64,000 nucleotides of DNA from Alphaproteobacteria bacterium Ga0077535 (GCA_001464425.1 LNEK01000022.1:1-64000), one strand, 5' to 3'. Positions 1 through 9,367 are shown, numbered from the stretch's first letter. A program made the numbers and translations. Notes: generated from the sequence alone by a model not told the origin.

Positions 1-197
1 TTGACCACCGCTAGTGCTGCGATAGCTGGATCGTCTTGAGCGAGCGGGCTCCATGTTTGGGGCTCCCCATCGCCTTCAACGAAACGCGCCGGCGCCTCGA
101 CGTTGGCTGGCGCAGTCGTGGTGGAAAGATTGCAGGCGGCGACGGTTAGGCAGGCGGCGATCAGCACCGCGGAAAATGAAACACGACAGATCGACAT
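1..197 (-). CDS. Putative lipoprotein, N-terminal part (runs off left edge)
   Basis: An open frame starts with ATG at 197 and reads leftward to the window edge without a stop, giving 65 residues. A purine-rich stretch (agatggggg) lies just upstream. The N-terminus is a short lipoprotein signal peptide: basic start, hydrophobic core, then LIAAC (Cys16) or TVAAC (Cys22) as lipobox. It is followed by a Thr/Ala/Pro-rich linker typical of a tethered mature protein. The rest of the gene is outside the window, so no function can be named. It is probably an envelope lipoprotein. Confidence 0.55.
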   Translation of the reverse strand, partial: MSICRVSFSAVLIAACLTVAACNLSTTTAPANVEAPARFVEGDGEPQTWSPLAQDDPAIAALAVV

Positions 198-404
198 TTG
201 GCCCCCATCTCGCAACGTCGTAACTCGCTAAAGAACCACCCCACCAAACACAAGCCCAGGGCCGCCATGCCGCGACAAAGCTGATAGCGGCACGCTGTCC
301 GCGTAAACGGCTCGAATTCGCCGGGAGCGGGCGCGCGCTGGGAAAGATGATGCGCCGCGACAAGGCTCATCCGCGCCGATTCTCAAGCGCGAAGCGTTGC
401 ATGC

Positions 405-641
405 ATGGCGCCGATTGCGTTGATCATCCTGTGCGCCAAGTTTCGCCCGCCTATGGCGGCGGCGGCGGTTGTAGCCGCCGGCGAAGATTATTCCGATCTA
501 GCCGATGAGAAGGTCAATTACGGCGGCGCCGAGTTCGCGCGGCTTATCGGGCGCAAAGCCTGGCAAGGCTATGGGCGCGCCGGCCCCAAGCTTGAAGACA
601 TGGCGCTCGTGCGCGCCGCCTACCAAACCCAATATGGCTGA
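405..641 (+). CDS. Doubtful small ORF or gene remnant
   Basis: This is a 78-residue frame whose last 50 codons look coding, with mixed hydrophilic composition and normal codon use. The beginning is Ala-rich and I see no good ribosome-binding site before the ATGs at 405 or 453. It may be the 3' end of a decayed gene. I recognise no family. The remainder of 198-750 contains nothing else convincing. Confidence 0.25.
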   Translation: MAPIALIILCAKFRPPMAAAAVVAAGEDYSDLADEKVNYGGAEFARLIGRKAWQGYGRAGPKLEDMALVRAAYQTQYG

Positions 642-750
642 AGCCGCCGGCTCTGACGCGCGCATTCGACCGGTCTGACGACAGCGCACATTACCAGCGC
701 TGCGATGAGCATGCTTGCTTTTGCAGGGGCGCGGGCGCACGCCGCGTCCA

Positions 751-1365
751 ATGACCGATGCTATCAACGCGATTGCGGCTAAGATCCACGCCCTTGAACT
801 TGAACTGGAAGGCGAGTTCGCCAAGCAGCGCGCCGGTCTGCGCCACGGGTTAGAGCACGGCAAAATTGTCTTCGACGAACAGATCATTCGTCGCCGCCGT
901 GAACTCAGGAAAAGCCTTGGCCGCTATCTTCTCGACGCTCGCCCCTTGGTGGCGTTGAGTGCGCCAGTTATTTATTCATTGATTATCCCGTTTGCACTCG
1001 TTGATGCATGGGTGTCGCTTTACCAGGCGATTTGCTTTCGCGTGTACGGCATTCCGCAAGTTCGGCGCAGCCGCTACCTCGTCTTCGATCGCGCCGAGCT
1101 TCCCTATCTGAACGTGCTTGAGAAACTGAACTGCGCTTACTGCTCATACGTAAATGGCGTCATCGCGTATGTGAGGGAGGTCGGCTCGCGCACTGAGCAG
1201 CATTGGTGTCCAATCAAGCACGCCAGACGCATCTTGGGCGCCCATTCCCGCTATCGCGATTTTGAAGCGTACGGCGAAGGCGAGCACTACCGCGCCAACC
1301 TGGAGACGTTACGGCGCAAACTCGCCTCTGAGGCGCAAGAGCCGCCCACGAGCAATGCAGCATGA
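751..1365 (+). CDS. Conserved hypothetical membrane protein with Cys motifs
   Basis: The protein has about 204 residues from the ATG at 751; an upstream TTG at 715 would add 12. It begins with a charged helical stretch (about residues 1-55) with coiled-coil character. A hydrophobic segment follows (about 65-95) that could be one or two membrane passes. The C-terminal part is soluble and carries a CAYC motif followed by a WCPIKHA sequence, so three cysteines and a histidine could bind metal or be redox active. I do not recognise the family by name. It stands alone, with gene-poor DNA on both sides. Confidence 0.6.
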   Translation: MTDAINAIAAKIHALELELEGEFAKQRAGLRHGLEHGKIVFDEQIIRRRRELRKSLGRYLLDARPLVALSAPVIYSLIIPFALVDAWVSLYQAICFRVYGIPQVRRSRYLVFDRAELPYLNVLEKLNCAYCSYVNGVIAYVREVGSRTEQHWCPIKHARRILGAHSRYRDFEAYGEGEHYRANLETLRRKLASEAQEPPTSNAA

Positions 1366-2419
1366 GCCGGCGTCTCCTCGCGTGACGATAGGCTTTGGCG
1401 GGTGCGTAAGGGACGCGGGCCTCAGGCCCTCAACGGTAAGGCTCGTTTTCTCGGGCGATCAACGGCGTGAAGCCGAGACGTTTTGGCGAGCGCGGCGTCA
1501 AGCATGTGCGTCCGCGCGCTTGGCGCGCGCCGGGCTCTCGTCGCGGGCGCGACCAAGCCCGCCCTCGCTGCGCGAGGCCGCGTCTGGCCCCTGGCGGGCG
1601 TCGATCCCTGACGCGAGATGTCAGGCTTCAACCAAAGGCGCCACTGCTCAAAAGCTGCGTGCTCGCCGATGAAGCGCACCCAAGCTCGGGTGCGTCAGCG
1701 CTGCTTATGGCAGCCACCGCTACCACGGCTCCGCTTTGTCCCCGCTACGCCAAGCAGGACACGCTAAGTGGCGCGGGGCAGCCGACGCAAGACGCCGCAA
1801 GCCCTGATCATCATCGTCGCAATATAAGCGAAGTTCGATTTCGATTGGCGCACTTATGCCTCGCACATACGCGAACGACCCGCAGCACATCCGCCCCATC
1901 CGCCGCGCTGAGCTTTGCGCGAGCCCCAAGCCCGCGACATAATCGAGAGAGACTGGATCCCCGGGGCCGAGGTGCGCGCGCGGACAGGCTGCATGGGCGG
2001 CGCCTGCGCGGCCGCATCAGCGCTCGCAAATCCCACCGAAGATTGACGTGGACCGGTGGAGACGCTGCGAAGCGGAAGATCATCTCGCCGCAAAGCCAAT
2101 GGAGCAAACCGCCACGGGTTGGACGGTCAATGAAGACGCGATCCGCCTTGTTGGGTTCGTACGTCGCGCCAAAACATTTGCGGCGCCGCGGGCACGGGGC
2201 TCATCCAATTCGGCGCGCTGGCGTGCTGGCGCCCAGACTTCTGGCGCGCAACCATCAATCTGCCGAGCCCGCGGGCGCCCGCAATGGCTCGGACAACGCT
2301 GTCGTCGCGCCCGCTCTCGCCGCGCCAGGCTTTCTGTAGTTCGAGGCGACACCCAGCGCCGCACCTCCCCACCGATGCGCAAACTTAAAGGCCAAGCCGC
2401 CGGCGCCATGGGCGCACTT
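1366..2419. other. Gene-poor kilobase
   Basis: No frame here is convincing. The long open frames on both strands are Arg/Ala/Pro-rich, overlap each other and lack ribosome-binding sites, as expected of chance frames in GC-rich DNA. The segment holds one copy of a dispersed hairpin repeat (1532-1617, listed separately). It may be decayed coding sequence. Confidence 0.5.
1532..1617 (+). repeat. Dispersed hairpin repeat, copy A
   Basis: The core is a perfect inner stem GTCGCG/CGCGAC with a two-base loop, enclosed by an outer stem GGGCT/AGCCC. After about 25 bases comes a stretch similar to copies B and C (GTCTGGCCCC, then CGATCCCTGACGC). Copies B (28845-28922) and C (53687-53755) share this layout in the same orientation with different stem bases. 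Confidence 0.5.
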
Positions 2420-3238
2420 TCAGTGCGAGAGGAAGAGAGGCAGCGGCGCGGTGCGCGTCAGGGCCCGGGTTACGCCGCCGAAGACGAACTCCCGAAGCCG
2501 CGACTGACCGTATCCGCCCATGACGATAAGATCCGCATCCATATGGCGCGCTTCAGCGATCAGGGCTTCTTCCGGCGATCGCCCGAGACCGTCGGCGTTG
2601 CGCAATTGCACATCGAGCCCCTTGCGCGCCAAGTGACGAGCGATATCGCGGCCGGGGCCGGCGCCATAAGCGTTCGGCTTGGCGTCAACCGTAACGATCA
2701 CCACTTCGTCGGCGTCGTGCAGGAATGGCGCAGCGTCGGCCAAGGCGCGCGCCGCCTCGGGTTTCGACTTCCAGGCGACCATGATCCGCTTGCCAAGCGC
2801 ACTCGCGCGCCACCGCGGAGGAACCAAGAGAATTGGCCGGCCAGAGCCGAACAGCGCCGCTTCGAAAGCCGCAAGCGCCACTTCATCTCCCGGACGCTGC
2901 ATGAGCGTGAGATCGGTGTGAAGCGCCTGTCCGGTCACCGTGGATGCTACCGTCCCGAGGACGACTTCCGCCTGCCGCACTTCCATGTCGACGTGGAGGC
3001 GCGCCGCACGAGCCTTTATTTCCGTAAGATCCGCTGCAGCCGCCACGCGGGAATCTTCAATCAATTTGGTCCATAGATTGCCGGCGACATAGAGTTCGGC
3101 GCCCGGCGCTTCAGGCAGGTGGGCCAAGTGCAACGCGGCGATGTGCGGCTTCCAGCGCGCAGACAAAATCTCCGCCGCATTGAAAACCCCCTCCTCGTCC
3201 GGCGAGGTCAAGAGCGCAAGAATATCTAAGGGCGTCAT
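2420..3238 (-). CDS. Universal stress protein, tandem-domain UspA family
   Basis: This is a 272-residue cytoplasmic stress protein with two Usp folds. The second domain ends with the nucleotide-binding signature (DLIVMGGYGQSRLRE, then GGVT) and the usual hydrophobic tail plus SH. Such proteins bind ATP or AMP and accumulate in growth arrest and hypoxia. The start at 3238 is chosen because GGAGG lies 8 bases upstream; an ATG at 3295 has no such site. An FNR-type operator lies 56 bp upstream (3287-3300). It is divergent from a second Usp gene at 3573, and a third lies at 51392. Confidence 0.93.
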   Translation of the reverse strand: MTPLDILALLTSPDEEGVFNAAEILSARWKPHIAALHLAHLPEAPGAELYVAGNLWTKLIEDSRVAAAADLTEIKARAARLHVDMEVRQAEVVLGTVASTVTGQALHTDLTLMQRPGDEVALAAFEAALFGSGRPILLVPPRWRASALGKRIMVAWKSKPEAARALADAAPFLHDADEVVIVTVDAKPNAYGAGPGRDIARHLARKGLDVQLRNADGLGRSPEEALIAEARHMDADLIVMGGYGQSRLREFVFGGVTRALTRTAPLPLFLSH

Positions 3239-3286
3239 GAGCCAACCTCCAAACCCCATGTCTTGCAGCACAAGCAATATCGGGGT

Positions 3287-3300
3287 TTGATCCAAAGCAA
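3287..3300. promoter_or_regulatory. FNR/FixK-type operator (usp at 3238)
   Basis: The sequence is TTGATCCAAAGCAA: one perfect half-site (TTGAT) and one with a single change, with the standard four-base spacer. It is centred 56 bp upstream of the Usp start at 3238. It nearly matches the site at 19541-19554 read on the other strand (TTGATCCAAGGCAA). Confidence 0.65.
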
Positions 3301-3475
3301 CCCGCAGACACCAGATTGCGGGCGGCCTCAGGCGAAGGCGCGAATAAAGAGGAGGTGCTCCCGATCGCCCGAAGGCGCCGCCTGTTCGTCTAGAGCATAC
3401 TCAGGCGATAGACCCGCCAGACCAGCATAGCATTGCCGCTGTCGATCACAGAGATTTCGATTTCTCATGATCGAT

Positions 3476-3489
3476 TTGCGCATGCTCAA
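3476..3489. promoter_or_regulatory. FNR/FixK-type operator, weaker (usp at 3573)
   Basis: The sequence is TTGCGCATGCTCAA, which reads TTGAGCATGCGCAA on the other strand. It has the TTG/CAA frame and four-base spacer but neither half-site is perfect. It lies about 90 bp before the Usp start at 3573. The ppsA promoter carries the same variant (TTGAGC-NN-GCGCAA). Confidence 0.5.
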
Positions 3490-3572
3490 AGTCGCGATCG
3501 TTTTGGAAACCTCTTCTGAGAGCCACACCGCGCAGACGGCATGTGCCGACACGCGAAGCTGGGAGCATCGAA

Positions 3573-4418
3573 ATGACACTGCGACGCGTAATGATATGGC
3601 TGCAGCCGTCAGCACCATTCGCGAACCGCTCAATCATCGCGGCCGGCGCCAAGATCGCGGCCGAGCATGGCGCCGAACTCAATGCCATCATCACCACGCC
3701 GAAGCTTTCACGGTCGGGCCACTGGGCCGTTGGCGGATTGGTCTCCAGCATGTCGGCCGAGGTGGAGGCAAGATCCGAAAGCACGGCGCAAGATCTGGTC
3801 CGTGCCCTCGATCACACACGCGCCGCAGCGGGACTGAAGGGCGTCTCGAAGGTGCAGACCATGGCGCCGCATCTGTTTGGCGACTTCCTCGCGGTGATAG
3901 GACGCACATCTGACCTCGTCATAGCAGGCGCAACAACCGACGAGGATGCGCGCGGTCAGATCGAGGCGATGATATTCGGTGTCGCGCGCCCGGTCTTGCT
4001 GCTTCCGGCTGGCGACGAAGGCGCCGGCGAGGCTGTCTTCAGTCCGACCCAGGTCGCCTTGGCCTGGGACGGGAGCCGCGCCGCCACACGCGCCGCTTTC
4101 GACGCCCTTCCTGTGCTGAAGCGCGCGCGCAAAGTGACTCTCATCCAGATCGCCGATGACAAAGACCTCAGCACGGCAGCGAGCATCGGCGAACTGCGCG
4201 CGCTTATGACAGCGCACGGCGTCGAGACCGACACGTTAGAAGTCCTTGGCCGGGGCAAACCCACTAACTTGGCGCTGCAGGATGCGTTCGAGCAGAGCCA
4301 AGCCGATGTTCTTGTCATGGGCGCATACGGGCACTCACGCGCCCGCGAGTTCGTCTTGGGCGGCGCGACGCGCGGGACGCTGCAAGCCAGCGCTTTTCCG
4401 GTTCTATTATCGCATTGA
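3573..4418 (+). CDS. Universal stress protein, tandem-domain UspA family
   Basis: This 281-residue protein has two Usp domains. The first (about 1-145) has a degenerate nucleotide site. The second ends with VLVMGAYGHSRARE, then GGATR and a terminal SH, the classic ATP-binding loop. The start at 3573 has GGGAG nine bases upstream and gives the normal N-terminus MTLRRVMI; an upstream in-frame ATG at 3543 is not supported. It is divergent from the Usp gene at 3238 and has its own FNR-like site at 3476-3489. Role: cytoplasmic stress or dormancy protein, substrate unknown. Confidence 0.93.
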   Translation: MTLRRVMIWLQPSAPFANRSIIAAGAKIAAEHGAELNAIITTPKLSRSGHWAVGGLVSSMSAEVEARSESTAQDLVRALDHTRAAAGLKGVSKVQTMAPHLFGDFLAVIGRTSDLVIAGATTDEDARGQIEAMIFGVARPVLLLPAGDEGAGEAVFSPTQVALAWDGSRAATRAAFDALPVLKRARKVTLIQIADDKDLSTAASIGELRALMTAHGVETDTLEVLGRGKPTNLALQDAFEQSQADVLVMGAYGHSRAREFVLGGATRGTLQASAFPVLLSH

Positions 4419-4790
4419 AAGCGCGCGCAGGCGCAGAAGCCTTGCAATTCATCTTAAACCTGTTGGGCCGCTCTGCCTGCGCGTCGAATTTGTCGAATGG
4501 CGGAGACGCTCATTTCGAGCCGCCGATCACAATCGCTCCGCCAAAACATGTCTTCGCGGCGACCACAGAAGGCCAATTCTGGATGACCGCCTCGCTTGCT
4601 GCGCCGTTTCCTCGCCGAAAAGCTCTCGCTCCGGATCGGTTCTGGAGAGGCAAACCGCTTTTTGTAGGCGCAAGTCGCGCAGCGCGATGGTCTGCCGCCG
4701 CGAAAATTGCTTTCGGACCTGCCGCCTCATGCGGCTCGACGGCGCGAGGCCCTCGCCCTTGGTCAGGACCTCACCAAGCGCTCGCGCCAA
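4419..4790. other. Intergenic, nothing recognised
   Basis: These 372 bases lie between the Usp stop and the convergent ABC ATPase stop. Open frames here are basic and low complexity and have no ribosome-binding site. I see no clear terminator or operator. Confidence 0.5.
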
Positions 4791-5501
4791 CTACGAACCG
4801 CCATCACCAGCGCTCGCGCTGATCACGCTTTCGATGCGGCCGTCGCTCAGGCTGATACGGCGCGTGCAGCGTGCGGCGACGTGTTCGTCATGCGTGCAGA
4901 TCAGGAACGTGGCTTTCTCCTCTCGATTGATCTCACGCATGAGATCAAGGACCTGATCCGCCGCGACACGATCAAGACTGCCCGTGGGTTCGTCGGCGAG
5001 CACAAGCTCTGGATTATTCATAAGCGCGCGCGCGATGGCGACGCGCTGCTTTTGCCCGCCGGAAAGACGGCTCGCGGGAAAGTCCATGCGATCAGACAAA
5101 CCAACGCGCGCCAACAATTCCCGCGCACGTTGGCGCATCGCAACACTGATGCCGCCAGCAGGCGCCGCCGCCGGGAACGCCACGTTCTCTGTTGCAGTAA
5201 AATCCGGTAAAAGGTGATGAAACTGAAAAATAAAGCCTAAGCGCTGGTTGCGAAATGAGGCGCGCTGCGCATCAGACATGCCATCTACGCATTCACCGGC
5301 AATGGCGATCGTTCCGGCAGTTGGCCGAAGCAGAAGCCCAACAATCGATAGAAGCGTTGACTTACCCGATCCGGAGGCGCCGAGAAGCGCGGCCAGTTCT
5401 CCAGGTCCAAGCGTAAGATCGACGCCCTTCAGCACTTGTGTGAGTTCATCACCATTGCGGAAGCTCATGCCGATCGCGCGTGCCTCAAGAACGGCGCTCA
5501 T
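4791..5501 (-). CDS. ABC transporter ATP-binding protein (LolD/MacB-like)
   Basis: This 236-residue ATPase has Walker A GASGSGKST (about residues 41-49), the ABC signature LSGGQKQRVAIARAL and Walker B LVLADEPTGSLD with the following switch His. The closest types are the LolD, MacB and DevA ATPases that power FtsX-like permeases. It is the last gene of a three-gene operon read leftward (adaptor 7890, permease 6703, ATPase 5501). Its ATG overlaps the permease stop by 4 bases, so the two are probably translationally coupled. Substrate unknown. Confidence 0.93.
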   Translation of the reverse strand: MSAVLEARAIGMSFRNGDELTQVLKGVDLTLGPGELAALLGASGSGKSTLLSIVGLLLRPTAGTIAIAGECVDGMSDAQRASFRNQRLGFIFQFHHLLPDFTATENVAFPAAAPAGGISVAMRQRARELLARVGLSDRMDFPASRLSGGQKQRVAIARALMNNPELVLADEPTGSLDRVAADQVLDLMREINREEKATFLICTHDEHVAARCTRRISLSDGRIESVISASAGDGGS

Positions 5502-6703
5502 TGCTGAATCGCCTCAAGCGGGTCGAGCCCCGCCGCAGACCGGGCCGGGATGACCGACGCCAGCACCGCGCCAAGCGTGGTGAGAGCGAAAACAGTGACA
5601 TATCCCCCCTCAGCCGGCGCAATAGGAAGCGCCATCGTTCCATCGGGTTTGCTGAGCGTCGCAAGCCACGCGCACAGCGCATACCCGCTGATGCAACCGA
5701 TCCCGGCGCCGACGACGCCAATGAGCAAGCCCTGCAACACGAACACCCCGCCAATAAAGCGCTTCGAGACGCCAAACGCGCGCATGATGCCGATTTCGCC
5801 CCGCCGCCTGTTGGCCGAAAGACTCAAAGCGCTGGCGATGCCGATGAGCACGGATATGAGCGAGAAGATCTGAATGAGCGTGCCAGTCTGCGCTTGAGCG
5901 ACGAGTGCGCCTTCCAGGTTCGCATTCTTCTCTTGCCAAGACGTCGCCCGCAGACCCGTCGCGTCCGCCAAGAAGGCCGCCACATCGCGCGCGCGCGCCG
6001 GGTCCACGAGTTTCACTTCTATGTTCGTCACGCCCTCTGGAAGCAGAAAAAGCGGACGCGCGGTCTCTATCGATAGATAGGCCACTCTCTCGTCGAGGCT
6101 TTGCAGACCGGTCTGGAAAATACCGCGTACAATGAGCAGCCGATCCACACCTCGATCGGTGCGAAATAGCACGGGTTGGCCGGCGGACAGTCCGAGATTT
6201 TCCGCCAATCGAACGCCGATCAGAATGCCGTCGGCGCCGAGATTGGCGTCGCCGCTCACGATTTCTGTGCTGATCGGCGAGATAGCATCCAAACCGGCAG
6301 GATCGATCGCCGTCACCGCGACCGGCGCGACCGCCTCGCCTTTCACGAGAAAGGCGCTCCCTGAAATCTGGGGGCTAATGGCCGACACCGATGGCTGGCT
6401 GCGCAATAAGTCAACGGTCGGCGCCCAAGCGCGAATCTGGCGGCGCTGAAACGTCGAAACGATGGCGACAGATTCGACATCCGCATCCGGGCTAGGCAAA
6501 ACACGCGCGACACGCGTTACGGGTTCTAACGAGACATGAGCGCTATTGGCCGTCACATCATCGGTCAGTCGCAGCGCCAATCCCTGAATAAGGGCGGTGA
6601 TGAATACAAAGGCTGTCACGCCTAGAGCAACGCCCACAATCAACAAGGCGGTTTGAGACGGATTAGAGAAGAGATAGCGGCGGGCGACGGTGAAGGCGAA
6701 CAC
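5498..6703 (-). CDS. ABC transporter permease, FtsX/MacB (DevC-like) type
   Basis: The 401-residue protein has a transmembrane helix near residues 18-42, a large periplasmic domain (about 45-265) and three C-terminal helices in the FtsX fold. The conserved cytoplasmic loop RRGEIGIMRAFGVSKRFI contacts the ATPase. With the adaptor upstream and the ATPase downstream it forms a DevBCA-like mechanotransmission exporter of glycolipids, peptides or other envelope substrates. The gap to the adaptor is 5 bases. Confidence 0.9.
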   Translation of the reverse strand: MFAFTVARRYLFSNPSQTALLIVGVALGVTAFVFITALIQGLALRLTDDVTANSAHVSLEPVTRVARVLPSPDADVESVAIVSTFQRRQIRAWAPTVDLLRSQPSVSAISPQISGSAFLVKGEAVAPVAVTAIDPAGLDAISPISTEIVSGDANLGADGILIGVRLAENLGLSAGQPVLFRTDRGVDRLLIVRGIFQTGLQSLDERVAYLSIETARPLFLLPEGVTNIEVKLVDPARARDVAAFLADATGLRATSWQEKNANLEGALVAQAQTGTLIQIFSLISVLIGIASALSLSANRRRGEIGIMRAFGVSKRFIGGVFVLQGLLIGVVGAGIGCISGYALCAWLATLSKPDGTMALPIAPAEGGYVTVFALTTLGAVLASVIPARSAAGLDPLEAIQQ

Positions 6704-6708
6704 GAGCG

Positions 6709-7890
6709 CTAACTCCCCGGCCCGGAGACGTGAGGCTGCACGCGGATGCGAACATGGGCCCCCGGTCTGGTTTCGGCCGGCGCGAGCACAATCCGATCAC
6801 CCGAAGCGAGACCCGTTTCGATGATTGCGTTCAAAGATGGCCAATCGGCGATTTCGATCGAGCGCACGATTACGCGCCCATTGGCATCGACCACATAAAC
6901 CTTTGGCGCCGTGCTGGCGTCGATGATTGCCTGGCGCGGCGCCGCGATTGCCGCCTCACGGCGAGCGACTACGATCGTCACATCGACTGAGCGTCCTGGA
7001 GGGATGCTGATAGCCTCGACGGGCGCGAGTTTAATCAAACGTCCCCCTGTTGTGGGATCCACCCGGGGCGACACTTCGGTGATGCGAGCTGCAAATATCT
7101 CGTCGGACCCCGAAAGCGCTGCGCGCGCCTCCATGCCGGTGCGCAGGACATCGGCGTACGCTTCGTCCACCTCCGCCTGGAGCTCGACGCCGTCGCGAGA
7201 TCCGAGTTGAAATAAGGTTGTCTCCGGTGAAATGACTTGGCCGTTGTCGATAGGGCGCACCAGAACAACGCCCGCCATTGGCGCTCGTATTGTGAACTCT
7301 CGCGTTTGTGCAGCGGTGGCGCGCCGATCGGCCGATGCTGCAGCGAGGCCAGCTTGCGCTGAGCGCAGTGTTGCACGCGCTTCATCAAGCGCCGCAGCCG
7401 ACGCAAACCCCCGATCCGCCAATGTGCGGGTGCGATTGAACGCCAGTTGCGCGCGGTCAAGCTCGGCGCGCGCGGCGTGTTCGCGTGCGCTATTGGCGTC
7501 TGTTTGCGCTTGCTCCACCGCCGAGCGGACGATGGCGAGAGGCGCGCCTGCCGCGACCAGATCACCGTCATCATGCAACAGACGAATGACCTGACCCGCG
7601 TTCGGCGAGCGCACATCAACGAGATTTTCAGGACGCACGCGCGCGACGACCGAGAGAACAATCTCAACCGGTCTTGGTTGGATTTCAACAACCTCGATCT
7701 CGGGAGGCCTTAGAAACCACCAGCCAAGTCCCGCAAAGATGAGAACGCCGGCCAGGAACCCAATAAGCACAACAAAACGCCGCTTAGGGTTTGAGAAAAG
7801 AGCCTCCGCGCGGCGGCGCAGAGCGTCCGCCACCTGCCGCACGCCAGTCTTCAGCGGCGGCTGCGCAGCGGCGTTTACGTCTTCCGTCAT
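6709..7890 (-). CDS. HlyD-family membrane fusion (adaptor) protein
   Basis: This is a periplasmic adaptor of about 393 residues. It has one N-terminal helix (VVLIGFLAGVLIFAGLGWWF), then a lipoyl-like half motif with VRSPNAGQVIRLLHDDGD. An alpha hairpin rich in Ala/Arg follows (about 105-190), then the second lipoyl half (IRAPMAGVVLVRPIDNGQVI) and a beta-barrel with membrane-proximal domain. It links the FtsX-type permease at 6703 to an outer-membrane channel. A GTG six bases upstream (7896) is the alternative start; the ATG at 7890 has GGAAA about nine bases before it. It is the first gene of the operon. I saw no FNR-type operator before it. Confidence 0.9.
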   Translation of the reverse strand: MTEDVNAAAQPPLKTGVRQVADALRRRAEALFSNPKRRFVVLIGFLAGVLIFAGLGWWFLRPPEIEVVEIQPRPVEIVLSVVARVRPENLVDVRSPNAGQVIRLLHDDGDLVAAGAPLAIVRSAVEQAQTDANSAREHAARAELDRAQLAFNRTRTLADRGFASAAALDEARATLRSAQAGLAAASADRRATAAQTREFTIRAPMAGVVLVRPIDNGQVISPETTLFQLGSRDGVELQAEVDEAYADVLRTGMEARAALSGSDEIFAARITEVSPRVDPTTGGRLIKLAPVEAISIPPGRSVDVTIVVARREAAIAAPRQAIIDASTAPKVYVVDANGRVIVRSIEIADWPSLNAIIETGLASGDRIVLAPAETRPGAHVRIRVQPHVSGPGS

Positions 7891-8078
7891 ACGCACACTT
7901 TCCGCTCACCGCGCCGCACCGAGAAGCTTGTCATCTCGCCGCGTCGGCACTTGCTCGTTCGACCCTTAGGCGCATTCATCTGGGCGAGCACGCCGAGACG
8001 CTTTTAGCGCGAGCCCTGGCCCAATCTGGCCGTCCGCTCTCAACCGGCGTCCAGATCCCGTTTGCGTCGCATGACGGG

Positions 8079-8633
8079 TCATGGCCGTTCGGGAGCGGCG
8101 CTTGGCGCATCTGGCGGCGTACTTTCGGGCGACGGCGTCGCGTCGGCCGCGACAGGCGCGCATGCCGCATGCGATAGGCCCTTCAAAAACCCACGCCGCA
8201 CCATGCCGGCGAAAATGGCCTCGCGTAGGACGCGCTCTCTTCCTGAGGCCCCGGACAATCTGCGCACAATACTGCGATAGGGTAGTCCAATTATGCTTCC
8301 TATCGCACCAGACAGAAGCCCTGAAGCGTCAAGATCAGATTCCTCTTCGTGCGCAATTGGGTCATCGAGGTCAGGACCAAGCACCAGATCAAGCGCCGCA
8401 ATCTCATTGAGGATCGCGCTGCATTCGGCGTCGGTTGGCAATGCATAAGGCGCAGCAGCGGCGCGTATCAGCACCTCCGGCGGATTTTCACGCGTCCAGC
8501 CAGTATCGCGGAACGGCTCTCCGATGGCGTCGCCAACGCGATTGTCGCCCACCCGATGCGCGTACGTGGTGGCGGTGCAGCCGCCCGCAGCCACAAGCCA
8601 GACACTCAATGCCAATGCGCGGGCGCGGTGCAT
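8079..8633 (-). CDS. Putative lipoprotein of unknown function
   Basis: The 184-residue protein begins with a lipoprotein signal (ALALSVWLVAAGGC, Cys19). The mature part has a region rich in Asp/Glu around residues 85-105, a glycine-rich hydrophobic stretch (LLSGAIGSIIGLPYRSIVRRLSG) and a Pro/Ala/Ser-rich tail. I recognise no family. It starts 6 bases after the stop of the small lipoprotein gene at 8640-8903, so the two are likely cotranscribed from a promoter with an FNR-type site at 8959. Confidence 0.75.
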   Translation of the reverse strand: MHRARALALSVWLVAAGGCTATTYAHRVGDNRVGDAIGEPFRDTGWTRENPPEVLIRAAAAPYALPTDAECSAILNEIAALDLVLGPDLDDPIAHEEESDLDASGLLSGAIGSIIGLPYRSIVRRLSGASGRERVLREAIFAGMVRRGFLKGLSHAACAPVAADATPSPESTPPDAPSAAPERP

Positions 8634-8639
8634 GACCAG

Positions 8640-8903
8640 TTAGGGCTGTGTATTTGGGTTATCGTCGGTTGCGTCATGGATCGCATCAGCAGCGTCATCG
8701 TTTTCACGCCCGGTCGCTTGATCTATAGCTTCACCTGCGTTTTCGAGGGCGCCATCGCCGCGATCGACCTCGCCTTGCGTGGCCTCTTCGAGGGCGGAAT
8801 CCATGGTCTCGCCGGCCTTTTCAGAACTGCCTTCCTGACTGCAACCGGCAAGTCCGGCAAACGCCAGAACGGCCAGTGCGGCGAACATTGTCCTCACTTG
8901 CAT
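8640..8903 (-). CDS. Small acidic lipoprotein
   Basis: This 87-residue lipoprotein has signal MQVRTMFAALAVLAFAGLAGC (Cys21) and a short, strongly acidic helical mature part with repeated AGE/ENAGEAID elements resembling entericidin-like or stress-linked small lipoproteins. The ATG at 8903 is preferred because GGAG lies 8 bases upstream; a TTG at 8915 is in frame. An FNR-type operator sits 62 bp upstream. It is the first gene of a probable two-gene operon. Confidence 0.75.
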   Translation of the reverse strand: MQVRTMFAALAVLAFAGLAGCSQEGSSEKAGETMDSALEEATQGEVDRGDGALENAGEAIDQATGRENDDAADAIHDATDDNPNTQP

Positions 8904-8958
8904 TGGCGTCTCCAATTCTTCAAAGACGAAATGCTAGAGTGACAATGGCCAAAGCCGA

Positions 8959-8972
8959 TTGATCTGCCGCAA
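8959..8972. promoter_or_regulatory. FNR/FixK-type operator (lipoprotein at 8903)
   Basis: The sequence is TTGATCTGCCGCAA: one perfect half-site TTGAT, a four-base spacer and CGCAA. The centre is 62 bp upstream of the ATG at 8903. Confidence 0.6.
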
Positions 8973-9367
8973 GTTCGGCTTTACCGCGAGGACACGACAA
9001 TTTTGACTCCGCCAGGGGTGCATTTAGGCATTCTCCCGCAAAGCGGTCGTGAAGCGCAACGCTGCGGCGACGCCGGGCGCGCCGCCTACGCCTCGTCAGG
9101 CGGCAAACAAAAACCTGGCCAGCACGAATAAATATACACGAAGGCGCCCGCGCAGTGTGCGATAGTGGACAGACGACGCCAAGCCTACGTGCGACGAGTT
9201 GCACACTGCGCAAGCATGCAACTCCGCAGGAGCTTTGCCAGCACGGGGCGCGGACCGGACCGCTTTGGGGCGCGGCCATACGCGTGCGCTTTTTGCAGTC
9301 GCCTCAAATTTCCCTGATCGATCGTCACACGTTGCTCGGGGCAAAAACGTGTTGGCCCGAAGGTCCA

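Noticed and set aside
1467-2339. Open frame of 290 codons
   Set aside because: Arg/Pro/Ala-rich, no ribosome-binding site, overlaps other open frames on both strands; composition of a chance frame in GC-rich DNA.
2048-3076. Open frame of 342 codons, rightward
   Set aside because: Mostly antisense to the Usp gene at 2420-3238, which has clear domains and a strong ribosome-binding site.
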